Shown: one piece after another, positions 24,675 to 32,951 of the stretch
Numbering within the stretch: the first letter of the stretch is position 1
Layout of the letters: every line of letters begins with the position of its first letter
Assembly: GCA_017614715.1 (NCBI GenBank)
Contig: JAGABI010000039.1
Location: 1-64,000, forward strand
Source of the DNA: Bacteroidales bacterium
Lineage (GTDB): Bacteria > Bacteroidota > Bacteroidia > Bacteroidales > UBA932
Direction: 5' to 3'
DNA: 64,000 bases
Made by a program: the position numbers and the translations under genes
Notes under the pieces: model-generated
Databases searched by the model: none
Seen by the model: the letters and a program-made list of their open reading frames with translations, nothing else
Told to the model about the DNA's origin: nothing

Positions 24675-25972
24675 AACATGTGGTAGTGCGGGCCGAAGCG
24701 CTCGAAGGCGGCGCGGTCCAGCTCCTCGCGGTGGTCGGGATGGGCGATGGAGATGATGGCCTTGGCGCGCTCCTGGAGCGATTTGCCATAGAGGTCAACA
24801 GCGCCGTATTCGGTAACCAGATAGTGCATGTGAGCGCGGGTGGTAACAACGCCTGCACCCAGGGTGAGGGTGGGGGCAATCTTGCTGATACCCTTGTTGG
24901 TAACTGAAGGCATTGCGATGATGGCTTTGCCGCCCTTGGAGAGGGATGCTCCGTATGTGAAGTCGATCTGGCCGCCGACACCGCTGTAGAACTTGGTGCC
25001 GAGGGAATCTGCGCAAACCTGGCCGGTGAGGTCAACTTGCAGGGCAGAGTTGATGGCGGTCATCCTGGGGTTCTGGGAGATTATGTAGGGGTCGTTGGTG
25101 TAACCCACGTCCATCATGGATACCATCGGGTTGTCATCGATAAAGTCATAGACCTCCTGACTGCCCATAAGGAATGTGGATACCATCTTGCCGGGGTCGG
25201 TGACCTTGTTGGCGCCGGTGATGACGCCTTTATCTACCAGCGGCAGCACGCCGTCGGCAAACATCTCGGTGTGGATACCCAGGTCCTTGTGATTGCCAAG
25301 CTGTGCGAGCACTGCGTTGGGGATGGCGCCGATGCCCATCTGCAGGCAGGCACCGTCCTCTACCAGAGCGGCGCAGTTCTTGCCGATGGCGGTCTCTATC
25401 TCGTTGGGCTGGGTGAAGGTTGCAGGCTCCAGCGGAGTGTTGTCCTCAACAAACAAATCGATCTTGCTCAGCGGGATGATGGCCTGGCCCCAGGAACGGG
25501 GAACGTGCTTGTTCACTACTGCGATAACTGTCTTGGCGCACTCGATGGCGGCAAGTGTGGCATCTACGCTGGTACCCAGTGATACGAATCCGTGCTTGTC
25601 GGGAGGGCATACCTGGATCATTGCAACATCGCAGGGCAGAGCGCCGCAGCGGTACAGTTTCTGGGTCTCGGAGAGGTGTACGGGAATGTAGTCTGCATAT
25701 CCTGCTTGAACGCCCTTGCGTACGTTTGCCCCTACGAAGAATGCCTGGTGGAAAAAGATGCCGGCATACTTCTCGTCGGTGTAGGGTGCAGGACCCTCTG
25801 TGTGGAGGTGGTGGATAAACACATTCTTCAACTCACCGTTGTCTGCACGGCGGCAGAGTGCCTGGATGAGAACCTGCGGAGCGCTTGCCACAGAGCTGAA
25901 ATGGACGTGGTCGCCGTTCTTTACAATTTTTACGGCTTCGTCCGCGCTGATAAACTTGATTTCCTTGTTCAT
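24671..25972 (-). CDS. Acetyl-CoA hydrolase/transferase family CoA-transferase
   Basis: A 433-residue class I CoA-transferase of the Cat1/Cat2/AbfT type. It shows the two-domain plan, with N-terminal GDHVHFSSVASAPQVLIQAL and MIQVCPPDKHGFVSLGTSVDAT, and the catalytic Glu at about 236 in GIHTEMFADG, then VGGQIDFTYGASLSKGGKAIIAMPS. Family members move CoA between short acyl-CoAs (acetate, butyrate, 4-hydroxybutyrate, propionate or succinate), so a role in fermentation end-product formation is likely. The substrate cannot be settled by eye. It is transcribed alone, divergent from mazG. Confidence 0.85.
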   Translation of the reverse strand: MNKEIKFISADEAVKIVKNGDHVHFSSVASAPQVLIQALCRRADNGELKNVFIHHLHTEGPAPYTDEKYAGIFFHQAFFVGANVRKGVQAGYADYIPVHLSETQKLYRCGALPCDVAMIQVCPPDKHGFVSLGTSVDATLAAIECAKTVIAVVNKHVPRSWGQAIIPLSKIDLFVEDNTPLEPATFTQPNEIETAIGKNCAALVEDGACLQMGIGAIPNAVLAQLGNHKDLGIHTEMFADGVLPLVDKGVITGANKVTDPGKMVSTFLMGSQEVYDFIDDNPMVSMMDVGYTNDPYIISQNPRMTAINSALQVDLTGQVCADSLGTKFYSGVGGQIDFTYGASLSKGGKAIIAMPSVTNKGISKIAPTLTLGAGVVTTRAHMHYLVTEYGAVDLYGKSLQERAKAIISIAHPDHREELDRAAFERFGPHYHMF

Positions 25973-25991
25973 CTATTTTAATGATTATGAT

Positions 25992-25999
25992 TACTTTTG
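25992..25999 (+). promoter_or_regulatory. -7 promoter element of mazG
   Basis: TACTTTTG matches TAnnTTTG and lies 23 nt before the chosen mazG ATG at 26023. No convincing -33 is seen. A frame open from 25981 starts upstream of this box and is not used. Confidence 0.5.
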
Positions 26000-26022
26000 T
26001 GCCGCTAAGATACAAAATTGCA

Positions 26023-26853
26023 ATGAACAGAGAAAAACAATTGGAGGCTTTCAACCGCCTGCTGGATGTTATGGACACTCTTCGCGAAAAGTGTCCGTGG
26101 GACCGGAAGCAGACCATTGATTCGCTCCGTCCCAACACCATAGAAGAGGTTTACGAACTCTCCGACGCGATACTTGCCCACGATATGCACAACATTTCCA
26201 AGGAGCTTGGCGATGTGCTGCTGCACATTGTCTTCTACTCCAAAATTGGCAGTGAGCAGGGCGTTTTTGACATAGGCGATGTCTGCAACCAGATTTGCGA
26301 CAAGCTGATATACCGCCATCCGCACGTATATCCTCCGAAAGAAGACGGGAGCGACCTGGCAAAGGATTCATCCAAAGCCAATAATGCCGACCAGGTCGTC
26401 AAGAACTGGGAGCAACTCAAACGTCAGGAGAAGGACGGCAACAAGACCGTGCTCAGCGGCGTTCCGGGCGGCCTGCCCCCGTTGATCAAGGCCTACCGTA
26501 TGCAGGACAAGGCGCGCGCCGTGGGCTTCGACTGGGAGAAAAAAGAGGATGTCTGGGACAAGGTGGCAGAGGAGATAAGTGAGTTCCGTGCAGAGCTCCA
26601 GAAGATGGAGGATGATTCCGAGGCGGGTCGCGCAAAGGCGCAGGGAGAGCTTGGCGATCTGCTCTTTGCGATTGTGAACGCATCCCGTCTTTACAAGCTG
26701 AATCCCGATACCGCCCTGGAGACCACCTGCAACAAGTTCCGCAGCCGTTTCACATACGTGGAACTGAAGGCCCGCGAACTGGGGCGCGACCTCAAGGATA
26801 TGACCCTTGCGGAAATGGATGCACTCTGGGAAGAAGCTAAGAAAGCAGAATAA
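26023..26853 (+). CDS. mazG: Nucleoside triphosphate pyrophosphohydrolase MazG
   Basis: Hydrolyses (d)NTPs to monophosphates and pyrophosphate, clearing abnormal nucleotides and lowering ppGpp in some species. 276 residues with two MazG domains: LREKCPWDRKQT and NTIEEVYELSDAI, KELGDVLLHIVFY (first, EExxE/ExxD metal ligands), and DVWDKVAEEISEFRAEL, GELGDLLFAIVNASR (second). Start at MNREKQLEAFN fits the family. The following tcdA gene begins 3 nt after the stop. Confidence 0.95.
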   Translation: MNREKQLEAFNRLLDVMDTLREKCPWDRKQTIDSLRPNTIEEVYELSDAILAHDMHNISKELGDVLLHIVFYSKIGSEQGVFDIGDVCNQICDKLIYRHPHVYPPKEDGSDLAKDSSKANNADQVVKNWEQLKRQEKDGNKTVLSGVPGGLPPLIKAYRMQDKARAVGFDWEKKEDVWDKVAEEISEFRAELQKMEDDSEAGRAKAQGELGDLLFAIVNASRLYKLNPDTALETTCNKFRSRFTYVELKARELGRDLKDMTLAEMDALWEEAKKAE

Positions 26854-26856
26854 TTT

Positions 26857-27579
26857 ATGGCAGAACCCTGGCAGCAGCGCACCGCGCTTTTGATGGGCGA
26901 TGAAGCCCTGTCGCACCTGGAGCAGAGCACCGTGGCGGTGGTCGGCGTAGGCGGGGTGGGGGCGTACGCTGCCGAGATGATTGTCCGCGCCGGAGTGGGC
27001 CACCTTGTGCTGCTCGATTGCGACGTGGTGAGTCCTTCCGACAAAAACCGGCAGCTGCTGGCTCTGGATAGTAATATGGGGCGCGTAAAGGTTGAGGTGA
27101 TGACTGCCCGCCTAAAGGATATCAATCCCGCCGTTGCCATCGACATAATCCCCGATTATCTCACAGAAGAGAATGTGGCATCGCTGCTGGGTAGATACAA
27201 AATAGACTTTCTGGTGGATGCCATCGACACCCTCGCGCCAAAGCTGGCGCTGATTGAGTATTGCGTCCGCAACGGCATCGCCCATGTCAGTTCCATGGGG
27301 GCCGGTGCAAAATATGACGCCACCAAAGTGCGCCTGACTGACCTGTCAAAAAGCTACAACTGCCCTTTGGCCTACATTGTCCGCAAAAAGTTGCGCAAGC
27401 GGGGCATCGAGAAGGGCTTCAAGGTGGTGTTCAGCGAAGAACTGCCGCAGCGTGAGGCAATTGTAGAGGATGCCGGTCGCAACAAGAAGTCCCAGGTCGG
27501 CACAATCTCATATATGCCGGCTGTTTTTGGGTGCATCTGCGCCCAGGCTGCTATTGCATACCTTAAGGATAATTACTAA
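26857..27579 (+). CDS. tcdA: tRNA threonylcarbamoyladenosine dehydratase
   Basis: E1-like (ThiF/MoeB/HesA) ATP-dependent enzyme that cyclises t6A37 to ct6A in tRNAs reading ANN codons. 240 residues with VVGVGGVGAYAAEMIVRAGVG (nucleotide binding, about 29-49), DCDVVSPSDKNRQL, and VDAIDTLAPKLALI. The SSMGAGAKYD segment and short length suit TcdA and not MoeB. Operon with mazG. The t6A-forming partner tsaB is also in this window, at 61.5 kb. Confidence 0.9.
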   Translation: MAEPWQQRTALLMGDEALSHLEQSTVAVVGVGGVGAYAAEMIVRAGVGHLVLLDCDVVSPSDKNRQLLALDSNMGRVKVEVMTARLKDINPAVAIDIIPDYLTEENVASLLGRYKIDFLVDAIDTLAPKLALIEYCVRNGIAHVSSMGAGAKYDATKVRLTDLSKSYNCPLAYIVRKKLRKRGIEKGFKVVFSEELPQREAIVEDAGRNKKSQVGTISYMPAVFGCICAQAAIAYLKDNY

Positions 27580-27612
27580 CTTCACACGATTGTAAAGCGG
27601 GGCGGGGCATGG

Positions 27613-27644
27613 TATATGCACTGTTAACGCGCATATATTTTTTT
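27613..27644 (+). terminator. Probable intrinsic terminator after tcdA
   Basis: TATATGC (27613-27619) pairs with GCATATA (27631-27637) and is followed by seven T. The stem is AT-rich, so the terminator may be weak. No consensus promoter is visible before prfA in the 17 nt left, so prfA may depend on read-through. Confidence 0.5.
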
Positions 27645-27661
27645 ATTACGAGAACGACAAA

Positions 27662-28750
27662 ATGGCAGAGAACAAATTGCTTGAAAAATTAGAGGACTTG
27701 AAGGCGAAGTATGCATCGTTGCAGGAGCAACTCTCAGATCCCGAGCTGATTGCAGATATGAAGCGCTTCGTGCAGGTCAATAAGGAATATAAGGAACTGG
27801 AACCGATTATGGCCGCGGGGGCGGAGTATCGCCGTCAGGTTGAAAGCCTCGATATCGCAAAGGATATCCTCTTGAACGAGAAGGACCCCGACCTGCGCGA
27901 GATGGCCAAGGCAGAGGCGGCAGAGATAGAGGAGCGCCTCCCAAAGATGGAGGAAGATATCAAACTGCTCCTTATCCCGGCCGACCCGGAGGATGACAAG
28001 AACGCTATCCTTGAGATCCGTGGCGGTACCGGCGGTGACGAGGCTGCGATTTTTGCGGGCGACCTGTTCCGCATGTACACCAAATATTGTGAGAAGAAGG
28101 GATGGCGGATGGAGGTCAACAGTTCCAGCGAGGGCGCTATGGGCGGCTTCAAGGAGGTTGTCTGCAAGATTTCCGGAGAGAAGGTTTATGGCACTTTGAA
28201 ATACGAGAGCGGCGTGCACCGCGTGCAGCGCGTGCCGCAGACGGAGACCCAGGGCCGCGTCCACACGAGTGCAGCTTCTGTGGCTGTGCTGCCGGAGGCG
28301 GACGAGTTTGACGTGGAACTCAATATGAACGATGTGCGCAAGGATACCTACTGCGCATCGGGCCCCGGCGGGCAGTGCGTGAACACAACCTATTCTGCTG
28401 TGCGCCTTACCCATATCCCCACCGGTCTGGTGGTGCAGTGCCAGGACCAGAAATCCCAGATCAAGAACTTTGAGAAGGCGCTGGAAGAGTTGCGCACCCG
28501 TCTATATAACTTTGAGTATCAGAAGTATATCAGCGAGATTGCCGCAAAGCGCAAAACTCTGGTATCCACCGGAGACCGTTCCGCAAAAATCCGCACCTAC
28601 AACTATCCCCAGAGCCGCGTTACCGACCACCGCATAGGCTACACCATGTACAACCTGCCAGTTTTTATGGACGGTGAGATTCAGGAGTTGATAGACCAAC
28701 TTGTGATTGCGGAGAACGCAGAGCGTCTCAAAGCCGCAGGAGAAGAATAA
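27662..28750 (+). CDS. prfA: Peptide chain release factor 1
   Basis: Reads UAA and UAG stop codons and triggers peptide release. 362 residues with the GGQ motif at 236-238 (SGPGGQCVNTT), the codon-recognition domain HRVQRVPQTETQGRVHTSAASVAVLPE upstream, and a coiled N-terminal domain (1 to about 100). The C-terminal SRVTDHRIGYT is typical of RF1. The base after GGQ context is Cys where His or Ser is more usual; that should not affect catalysis. Followed by a sugar kinase gene 22 nt downstream. Confidence 0.96.
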   Translation: MAENKLLEKLEDLKAKYASLQEQLSDPELIADMKRFVQVNKEYKELEPIMAAGAEYRRQVESLDIAKDILLNEKDPDLREMAKAEAAEIEERLPKMEEDIKLLLIPADPEDDKNAILEIRGGTGGDEAAIFAGDLFRMYTKYCEKKGWRMEVNSSSEGAMGGFKEVVCKISGEKVYGTLKYESGVHRVQRVPQTETQGRVHTSAASVAVLPEADEFDVELNMNDVRKDTYCASGPGGQCVNTTYSAVRLTHIPTGLVVQCQDQKSQIKNFEKALEELRTRLYNFEYQKYISEIAAKRKTLVSTGDRSAKIRTYNYPQSRVTDHRIGYTMYNLPVFMDGEIQELIDQLVIAENAERLKAAGEE

Positions 28751-28772
28751 CAAAACACAATATACAACATAT

Positions 28773-29846
28773 ATGGACAACCAACTTTTGCACATCGCTG
28801 AGCATTTTGCCCTTGGTGGCAAGATTGCCTCTATCGACCGCCTGGGCGAGGGCTTTATCAACGACACCCTAACCATAACCATGGAGGGCTCTTCCCGTCC
28901 GGATTATATCCTTCAGCGCAAGAATCACAACGTCTTTCCCGATGTCCCGGCCATGATGGATAACATCTACCGTGTGACCAACCACATAAAGGCAAAGATT
29001 GTTGCTTCTGGCGGCGATCCGATGCGCGAAACTCTTACCATTGTACCGGCCCTGGACGGCAAACTGTATCATAAGGACAAAGACGGTAATTATTGGGCTG
29101 TGTGCGTATTTATCAAGGATTCTGTAACCCACGACCGTGCCGATACTCCGGAACTGGCATACAAGGGTGGGGAAGGCCTGGGACTGTTCCAGTCGCAGCT
29201 GGCAGATTTTACCGAACCGCTGGCAGAGACCATCCCCGGTTTCCATAATATCAAGTTCCGTTTTACCCAGTGGGACGAGGCCATAGCTGCCGACGCTGCA
29301 GGCCGTGTCAAAGACCTGAAAGAGGAGATATCCTGGGTTGAGAGCCGCAGGCAAAAGATGCTCGATTTCTGGCACCTGGTAGAAACCGGAGAACTGCCCA
29401 TGCGTGTGACCCACAACGATACCAAGCTCAGCAATGTGCTTTTCAACAAAGACGACAGCGTGCTCTGCATGATAGACCTTGACACCTGCATGAGCAGCAC
29501 CGCCCTCAACGATGTGGGCGACGCCCTCCGCTCTTACACCAACACCGGTGCCGAGGACGACAAGGATCTGGACAAAGTCTCCATGAATCTTGAGATATAT
29601 AAGGCATATATGGCAGGTTATCTCTCCAAAATGAGGGACAAACTCACCCCCAAGGAGCTCGAAATGCTTCCCTTCGCTGGCATCTACATTACCTTTGAAC
29701 AGGTTCTCCGCTTCCTGATGGACTATATCAATGGAGACACCTACTATCGCATCGCATATCCGGAGCATAATCTTGTCCGCACCCGCGCGCAGTACAAGCT
29801 TCTCACCAGCATGGAGTCGCAGTGGGAAGAGATGAAGAACATATAA
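28773..29846 (+). CDS. APH-fold sugar kinase, likely anomeric N-acetylhexosamine kinase type
   Basis: A 357-residue kinase of the aminoglycoside phosphotransferase/choline kinase fold. It has the nucleotide loop IDRLGEGFINDTLTI, the catalytic loop VTHNDTKLSNVLF and the metal-binding CMIDLDT. Length and layout resemble NahK-type N-acetylhexosamine 1-kinases that phosphorylate the anomeric carbon. Since it lies among YhcH and galactose genes, a sugar substrate is more likely than an antibiotic. The frame opens at 28707 inside the prfA end; the ATG at 28773 (MDNQLLHIAEHF) fits better. Substrate is inference. Confidence 0.72.
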   Translation: MDNQLLHIAEHFALGGKIASIDRLGEGFINDTLTITMEGSSRPDYILQRKNHNVFPDVPAMMDNIYRVTNHIKAKIVASGGDPMRETLTIVPALDGKLYHKDKDGNYWAVCVFIKDSVTHDRADTPELAYKGGEGLGLFQSQLADFTEPLAETIPGFHNIKFRFTQWDEAIAADAAGRVKDLKEEISWVESRRQKMLDFWHLVETGELPMRVTHNDTKLSNVLFNKDDSVLCMIDLDTCMSSTALNDVGDALRSYTNTGAEDDKDLDKVSMNLEIYKAYMAGYLSKMRDKLTPKELEMLPFAGIYITFEQVLRFLMDYINGDTYYRIAYPEHNLVRTRAQYKLLTSMESQWEEMKNI

Positions 29847-29861
29847 CAGAGCCTGTGTATC

Positions 29862-30314
29862 ATGATATACGATAAGATAGACAACCTTAAGACATACGCC
29901 GCAATATCAGAAGACCTCAGGTTGGGGCTGGAATTCCTGCGCGATATCGATCCCGGCATAGAGAAGGGGGTTCATCAACTCTCTCCCCGCGTCCGGGCGA
30001 TAGTTTCTGAATATGACACCAAGCCGGAAAACGAATACGGCTATGAGGCCCACCGGGAATATATCGATATCCAGTACCTCATAAGCGGGGAGGAGAAAAT
30101 AGCCTCGCTTCCGCTGGAATTCCTGCAGGAGACTAAGGCTTATAACCCCGACATCGACGCCGCCTTCTATAAAGAAGCTACGGTTAGCCCAGTTGAGTCG
30201 ATTATCGGCAACCGTTGCTTCGCGGTATATTTCCCCCAGGACGGACACATGCCCGGCCTGTCCGTTGCGGCTCCCTGTCCCGTAAAGAAAGTAGTCGTAA
30301 AGGTCAAGTGCTAG
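29862..30314 (+). CDS. YhcH/YjgK/YiaL family protein
   Basis: A 150-residue cupin-like protein (DUF386 type): GYEAHREYIDIQYLISGEEKI carries the conserved His and Glu ligands, and the C-terminal FPQDGHMPGLSVAAPCPVKKVVVKV is the family end. Relatives act on or bind sugars such as sialic acid or glycolyl sugars and are sometimes called the beta subunit of beta-galactosidase. The role here is unproven. It lies 15 nt after the sugar kinase and is probably cotranscribed. Confidence 0.88.
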   Translation: MIYDKIDNLKTYAAISEDLRLGLEFLRDIDPGIEKGVHQLSPRVRAIVSEYDTKPENEYGYEAHREYIDIQYLISGEEKIASLPLEFLQETKAYNPDIDAAFYKEATVSPVESIIGNRCFAVYFPQDGHMPGLSVAAPCPVKKVVVKVKC

Positions 30315-30326
30315 GCCCTTTGACTG

Positions 30327-30452
30327 CTACTTGCGGGATGCGGTGACCATTTCGAGGTCAAAGGCCTGTATCAGAGAGGAGACCTCGCTGCGGACATCGG
30401 GAAAGAGGAACTGCATTGCATCTTGCAGAGAGAGTGAAGTGTTAGATTTCAT
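30327..30452 (-). CDS. Hypothetical 41-residue protein with its own promoter
   Basis: Small ORF starting MKSNTSLSLQDAMQFLFPDV and ending MVTASRK. It is mostly helical by eye, soluble, acidic in the middle and without a signal peptide. Support comes from a consensus -7 box (TATCTTTG, 30482-30475) and an A-rich spacer (AACAACAAGAGCT) before the ATG at 30452. I do not recognise a family. It converges on the YhcH gene with a 12-bp gap. Its promoter is embedded in a 16-bp inverted repeat. It could also be the remnant of a longer gene. Confidence 0.5.
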   Translation of the reverse strand: MKSNTSLSLQDAMQFLFPDVRSEVSSLIQAFDLEMVTASRK

Positions 30453-30474
30453 AGCTCTTGTTGTTTATTTGATG

Positions 30475-30522
30475 CAAAGATAACCCCCTATGTGTGTCAA
30501 AAGGTTACACACATAGAGGGTT
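30475..30522 (-). promoter_or_regulatory. 16-bp inverted repeat: galM terminator and/or operator of the small ORF
   Basis: AACCCCCTATGTGTGT (30482-30497) pairs with ACACACATAGAGGGTT (30507-30522), 16 pairs with a single mismatch that becomes a G-U wobble in the leftward RNA, around a 9-nt loop. It lies 21 nt after the galM stop, so it can end the galKM message. It also overlaps the -7 box TATCTTTG (30482-30475) of the 41-residue ORF, where a dimeric regulator could sit. No long T tract follows, so a pure terminator role is not certain. Confidence 0.6.
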
Positions 30523-30543
30523 TCAGATTTCTCTTGTGAGATT

Positions 30544-31572
30544 TTATTCAGCGGAGAATCTCCACTCAATTATATTCAGATATGTCTCTCCGGGCAGGAG
30601 GGGCCGGAATGGGAACTGCAACTTGTTTGGAGAGTCGGGGAATGCCTGGCACTCCATGGCTACGCAGTCGTAATCTTTATAAGCATAGCCGGATGGGGCA
30701 TTGGGGCAGCCGGAGAGCCAGTTGCCGGTGTAGATCTGCACGCCAGGCTGGTTGGTGGATACCACCACCTTGCGGCCGGCGCAGGAGAGTTCTGCCGCGG
30801 GGCGGACCTTGCCGTCATAGCCATCTATGCACCAGCAGTGGTCGTAACCCTTGCCAAACTTCAAAGGCTCGTAGTCTGCATCCAGGTCGCGCCCTATGGG
30901 CTTAGGCTTGGTAAAGTCCATGGGGGTGCCTGCAACGGGTGCCATTTCACCATAGGGAATCAGCGTTGAATCGCCGGGAAGGAAGCGGGATGCATAGAGC
31001 TTAAGGATATGGCTCCGAACACCGTCGCCGCCGAAAGCCTTCTCGCCGCGAAGGTTAAAATAGACATGGTTGGTGAGGTTTACCACTGTGGGGGCATCGG
31101 TCACGGCAGAGATCTCCAGCCGCAACACGTTTTCATCGTCAAACGTATATACTGCCTGAATATCAAGGGCGCCGGGATATCCGGCATCGCCGTCTGGGCT
31201 GTGCAACTTGAAACGGACGCCACCCTCAAACTCCTCTGCATCCCAGATACGGTTGGCAAAGCACTGCTCGCCTGGGCCGCCATGCAAGTGGTTGGGACCG
31301 TTGTTGATGGCCAGCGAATACTCCTTGCCACCAAGGGAGAATTTGCCCGCCGCAATGCGGTTGGCGTATCGTCCGGGGATTTTGCCGGCGCAGGGGCCGT
31401 CCACCATCCAGTCTTCAGGATGGGCGTATGTCAAGGCCACGTTGTCAAAGACACCGCCCTCATCGGGCACCACAATTGCAACTATGCCGGCGCCAAGATT
31501 GCTCAAGGTAACCCGGCTGCCGGCATTGTTGGTGATTGTAAAGTGCTTTATTTGAGCTTGCGGACGTTCCAT
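30544..31572 (-). CDS. galM: Aldose 1-epimerase (galactose mutarotase)
   Basis: Interconverts alpha and beta anomers of galactose or glucose. 342 residues with AINNGPNHLHGG (catalytic His region), VVNLTNHVYFNLRG and VSTNQPGVQIYTGNWL, and the Glu in YDCVAMECQAFPDSPN. No signal peptide, so cytoplasmic. Its ATG lies 25 bp inside the end of galK in another frame, so the two are coupled in one galK-galM operon for galactose use. Confidence 0.95.
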   Translation of the reverse strand: MERPQAQIKHFTITNNAGSRVTLSNLGAGIVAIVVPDEGGVFDNVALTYAHPEDWMVDGPCAGKIPGRYANRIAAGKFSLGGKEYSLAINNGPNHLHGGPGEQCFANRIWDAEEFEGGVRFKLHSPDGDAGYPGALDIQAVYTFDDENVLRLEISAVTDAPTVVNLTNHVYFNLRGEKAFGGDGVRSHILKLYASRFLPGDSTLIPYGEMAPVAGTPMDFTKPKPIGRDLDADYEPLKFGKGYDHCWCIDGYDGKVRPAAELSCAGRKVVVSTNQPGVQIYTGNWLSGCPNAPSGYAYKDYDCVAMECQAFPDSPNKLQFPFRPLLPGETYLNIIEWRFSAE

Positions 31573-32720
31573 CTCTTTGCACCGTCAGAAATCGCAACGT
31601 TGATAACGCGCGGGTCGAGGTTGAACTTCTCTTTGTAGGCAAACTTCACGGCATCGATATAAGCAGCCGCGTCGCCGCTGCGGACAATTGCAATTACGCA
31701 GCCGCCAAAGCCGCCACCCATCATACGTGCGCCAACGACACCGTCGCACTTGCGGGCAACGTCAACAATGAAGTCGAGTTCTTCGCAGCTTACGCCATAA
31801 TCTTTGCTGAGGCCGTCGTGGGTCTCGAACATCTTCTTGCCGAATGCGGGGATGTCACCCTTTGCAAGATCGCGGCAACCTGCGAGCAGGCGCGGTGATT
31901 CCTTAACTACAAAAGAGCAGCGCTTGTAAACCATCGGGTCGAGCTTATCCTTGTATTGCTCCAGCATGGCGGGGGTTACGTCGCGCAGTAGTTCCACGTT
32001 GGGATGATCCTTCTTGATGGCAGCCACGCCAGCCTCACACTGTGCACGGCGCACGTTGTATTCTCCGGAAGCGAGGTTGTGCTTAACCATGGTGTCTATG
32101 AGGACAATCTTGTAGCCTCTGGGGTTGAAGGGAACGCGCTTGTAGCTGAGGGAACGGCAGTCAAGGCGGATAACCTTGCCCTCCTTGCCCATCAGAGATG
32201 CAAACTGGTCCATGATGCCGCAGTTTACACCCACATAGTGATGCTCTGTCATCTGGCCGATTTTTGCCAGTTCCTCGCGTTTGAAGCCGAGTTTGAACAG
32301 TGTATTGATTGCAAAGCCGAATACGCTCTCGAGAGCGGCGGATGAGGACATTCCCGCACCCAGGGGGACGTCGCCGCCAAAGGCGCAGTCAAAGCCGCCG
32401 GGAGCGGCACCGCGCTCTTTCATCTCCTGTACGACGCCATAAATGTAGCATGCCCACTGCTGGGCGGGCTTCTTGGGGTCGTTGATATCAAAAGTAAGCT
32501 TCTCGTTGTAATCCATTGAGAAGGCGTTCACCTTTGTGGTGCCGTTGGGGGCGATGGCCAGGCTGATGCCCTTGTCAACTGCTGCAGGGAGCACAAAACC
32601 GCCGTTATAGTCGGTATGCTCGCCAATCAGGTTGATACGGCCGGGAGAGGTGAAATAACTGAATTTGGCGCCGGGAAAATTCTTCTTGAAAGCGTCGATG
32701 ACTTTTTTGGGTTTTAACAT
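31548..32720 (-). CDS. galK: Galactokinase
   Basis: Phosphorylates alpha-D-galactose at C1. 390 residues of the GHMP family: SPGRINLIGEHTDYNGGFV (galactokinase signature, about 26-44), DVPLGAGMSSSAALE (ATP-binding), and GARMMGGGFGGCVIAIV near 330-346. Upstream on the minus strand is TACCTTTA, one base off the -7 consensus. Together with galM and an anomeric kinase downstream on the other strand it forms a galactose/hexosamine patch; galT and galE are not in the window. Confidence 0.96.
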   Translation of the reverse strand: MLKPKKVIDAFKKNFPGAKFSYFTSPGRINLIGEHTDYNGGFVLPAAVDKGISLAIAPNGTTKVNAFSMDYNEKLTFDINDPKKPAQQWACYIYGVVQEMKERGAAPGGFDCAFGGDVPLGAGMSSSAALESVFGFAINTLFKLGFKREELAKIGQMTEHHYVGVNCGIMDQFASLMGKEGKVIRLDCRSLSYKRVPFNPRGYKIVLIDTMVKHNLASGEYNVRRAQCEAGVAAIKKDHPNVELLRDVTPAMLEQYKDKLDPMVYKRCSFVVKESPRLLAGCRDLAKGDIPAFGKKMFETHDGLSKDYGVSCEELDFIVDVARKCDGVVGARMMGGGFGGCVIAIVRSGDAAAYIDAVKFAYKEKFNLDPRVINVAISDGAKRWNVRKLK

Positions 32721-32773
32721 ATTGCGTTAGAATTATTGTTGGTTGGTATAAGTCTTGTAAAGGTACCAAATAC

Positions 32774-32804
32774 TTTGAATTTTTCAAAAATGGTAGTACA
32801 TTTG
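32774..32804 (+). promoter_or_regulatory. Promoter of tRNA-Gly
   Basis: TTTG (32774-32777), 19 nt, TACATTTG (32797-32804): full consensus, 10 nt before the mature tRNA 5' end. Confidence 0.8.
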
Positions 32805-32814
32805 CAACGAATAA

Positions 32815-32887
32815 GCGGGAGTAGCTCAGTTGGTAGAGCGTTGGCTTCCCAAGCCGAAGGTCGCGGGTTCGAGACCCGTCTTCCGCT
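32815..32887 (+). tRNA. tRNA-Gly, anticodon CCC
   Basis: 73 nt. Acceptor GCGGGAG pairs with CTTCCGC (one G-U), D-arm GCTC/GAGC, anticodon stem TTGGC/GCCGA around the loop TTCCCAA giving anticodon CCC, and T-arm GCGGG/CCCGT. The discriminator base is T, as in bacterial tRNA-Gly, and CCA is not encoded. It has its own promoter and terminator, a single-gene unit. Reads GGG codons. Confidence 0.96.
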
Positions 32888-32897
32888 CAAATACAGG

Positions 32898-32930
32898 CAA
32901 GTCCGTCCCACGCGGCAACGGGCTTGTTTT
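32898..32930 (+). terminator. Intrinsic terminator of tRNA-Gly
   Basis: CAAGTCCGT (32898-32906) pairs with ACGGGCTTG (32918-32926) with one G-U pair, followed by TTTT. It lies 10 nt after the tRNA and 21 nt before the M23 peptidase ATG. Confidence 0.7.
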
Positions 32931-32951
32931 GTGTTACACCGATATTCTCCA

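Noticed and set aside
32736..32951. Extension of the M23 peptidase frame upstream through the tRNA
   Set aside because: It crosses the tRNA-Gly gene and its terminator; the clear signal peptide begins at 32952.
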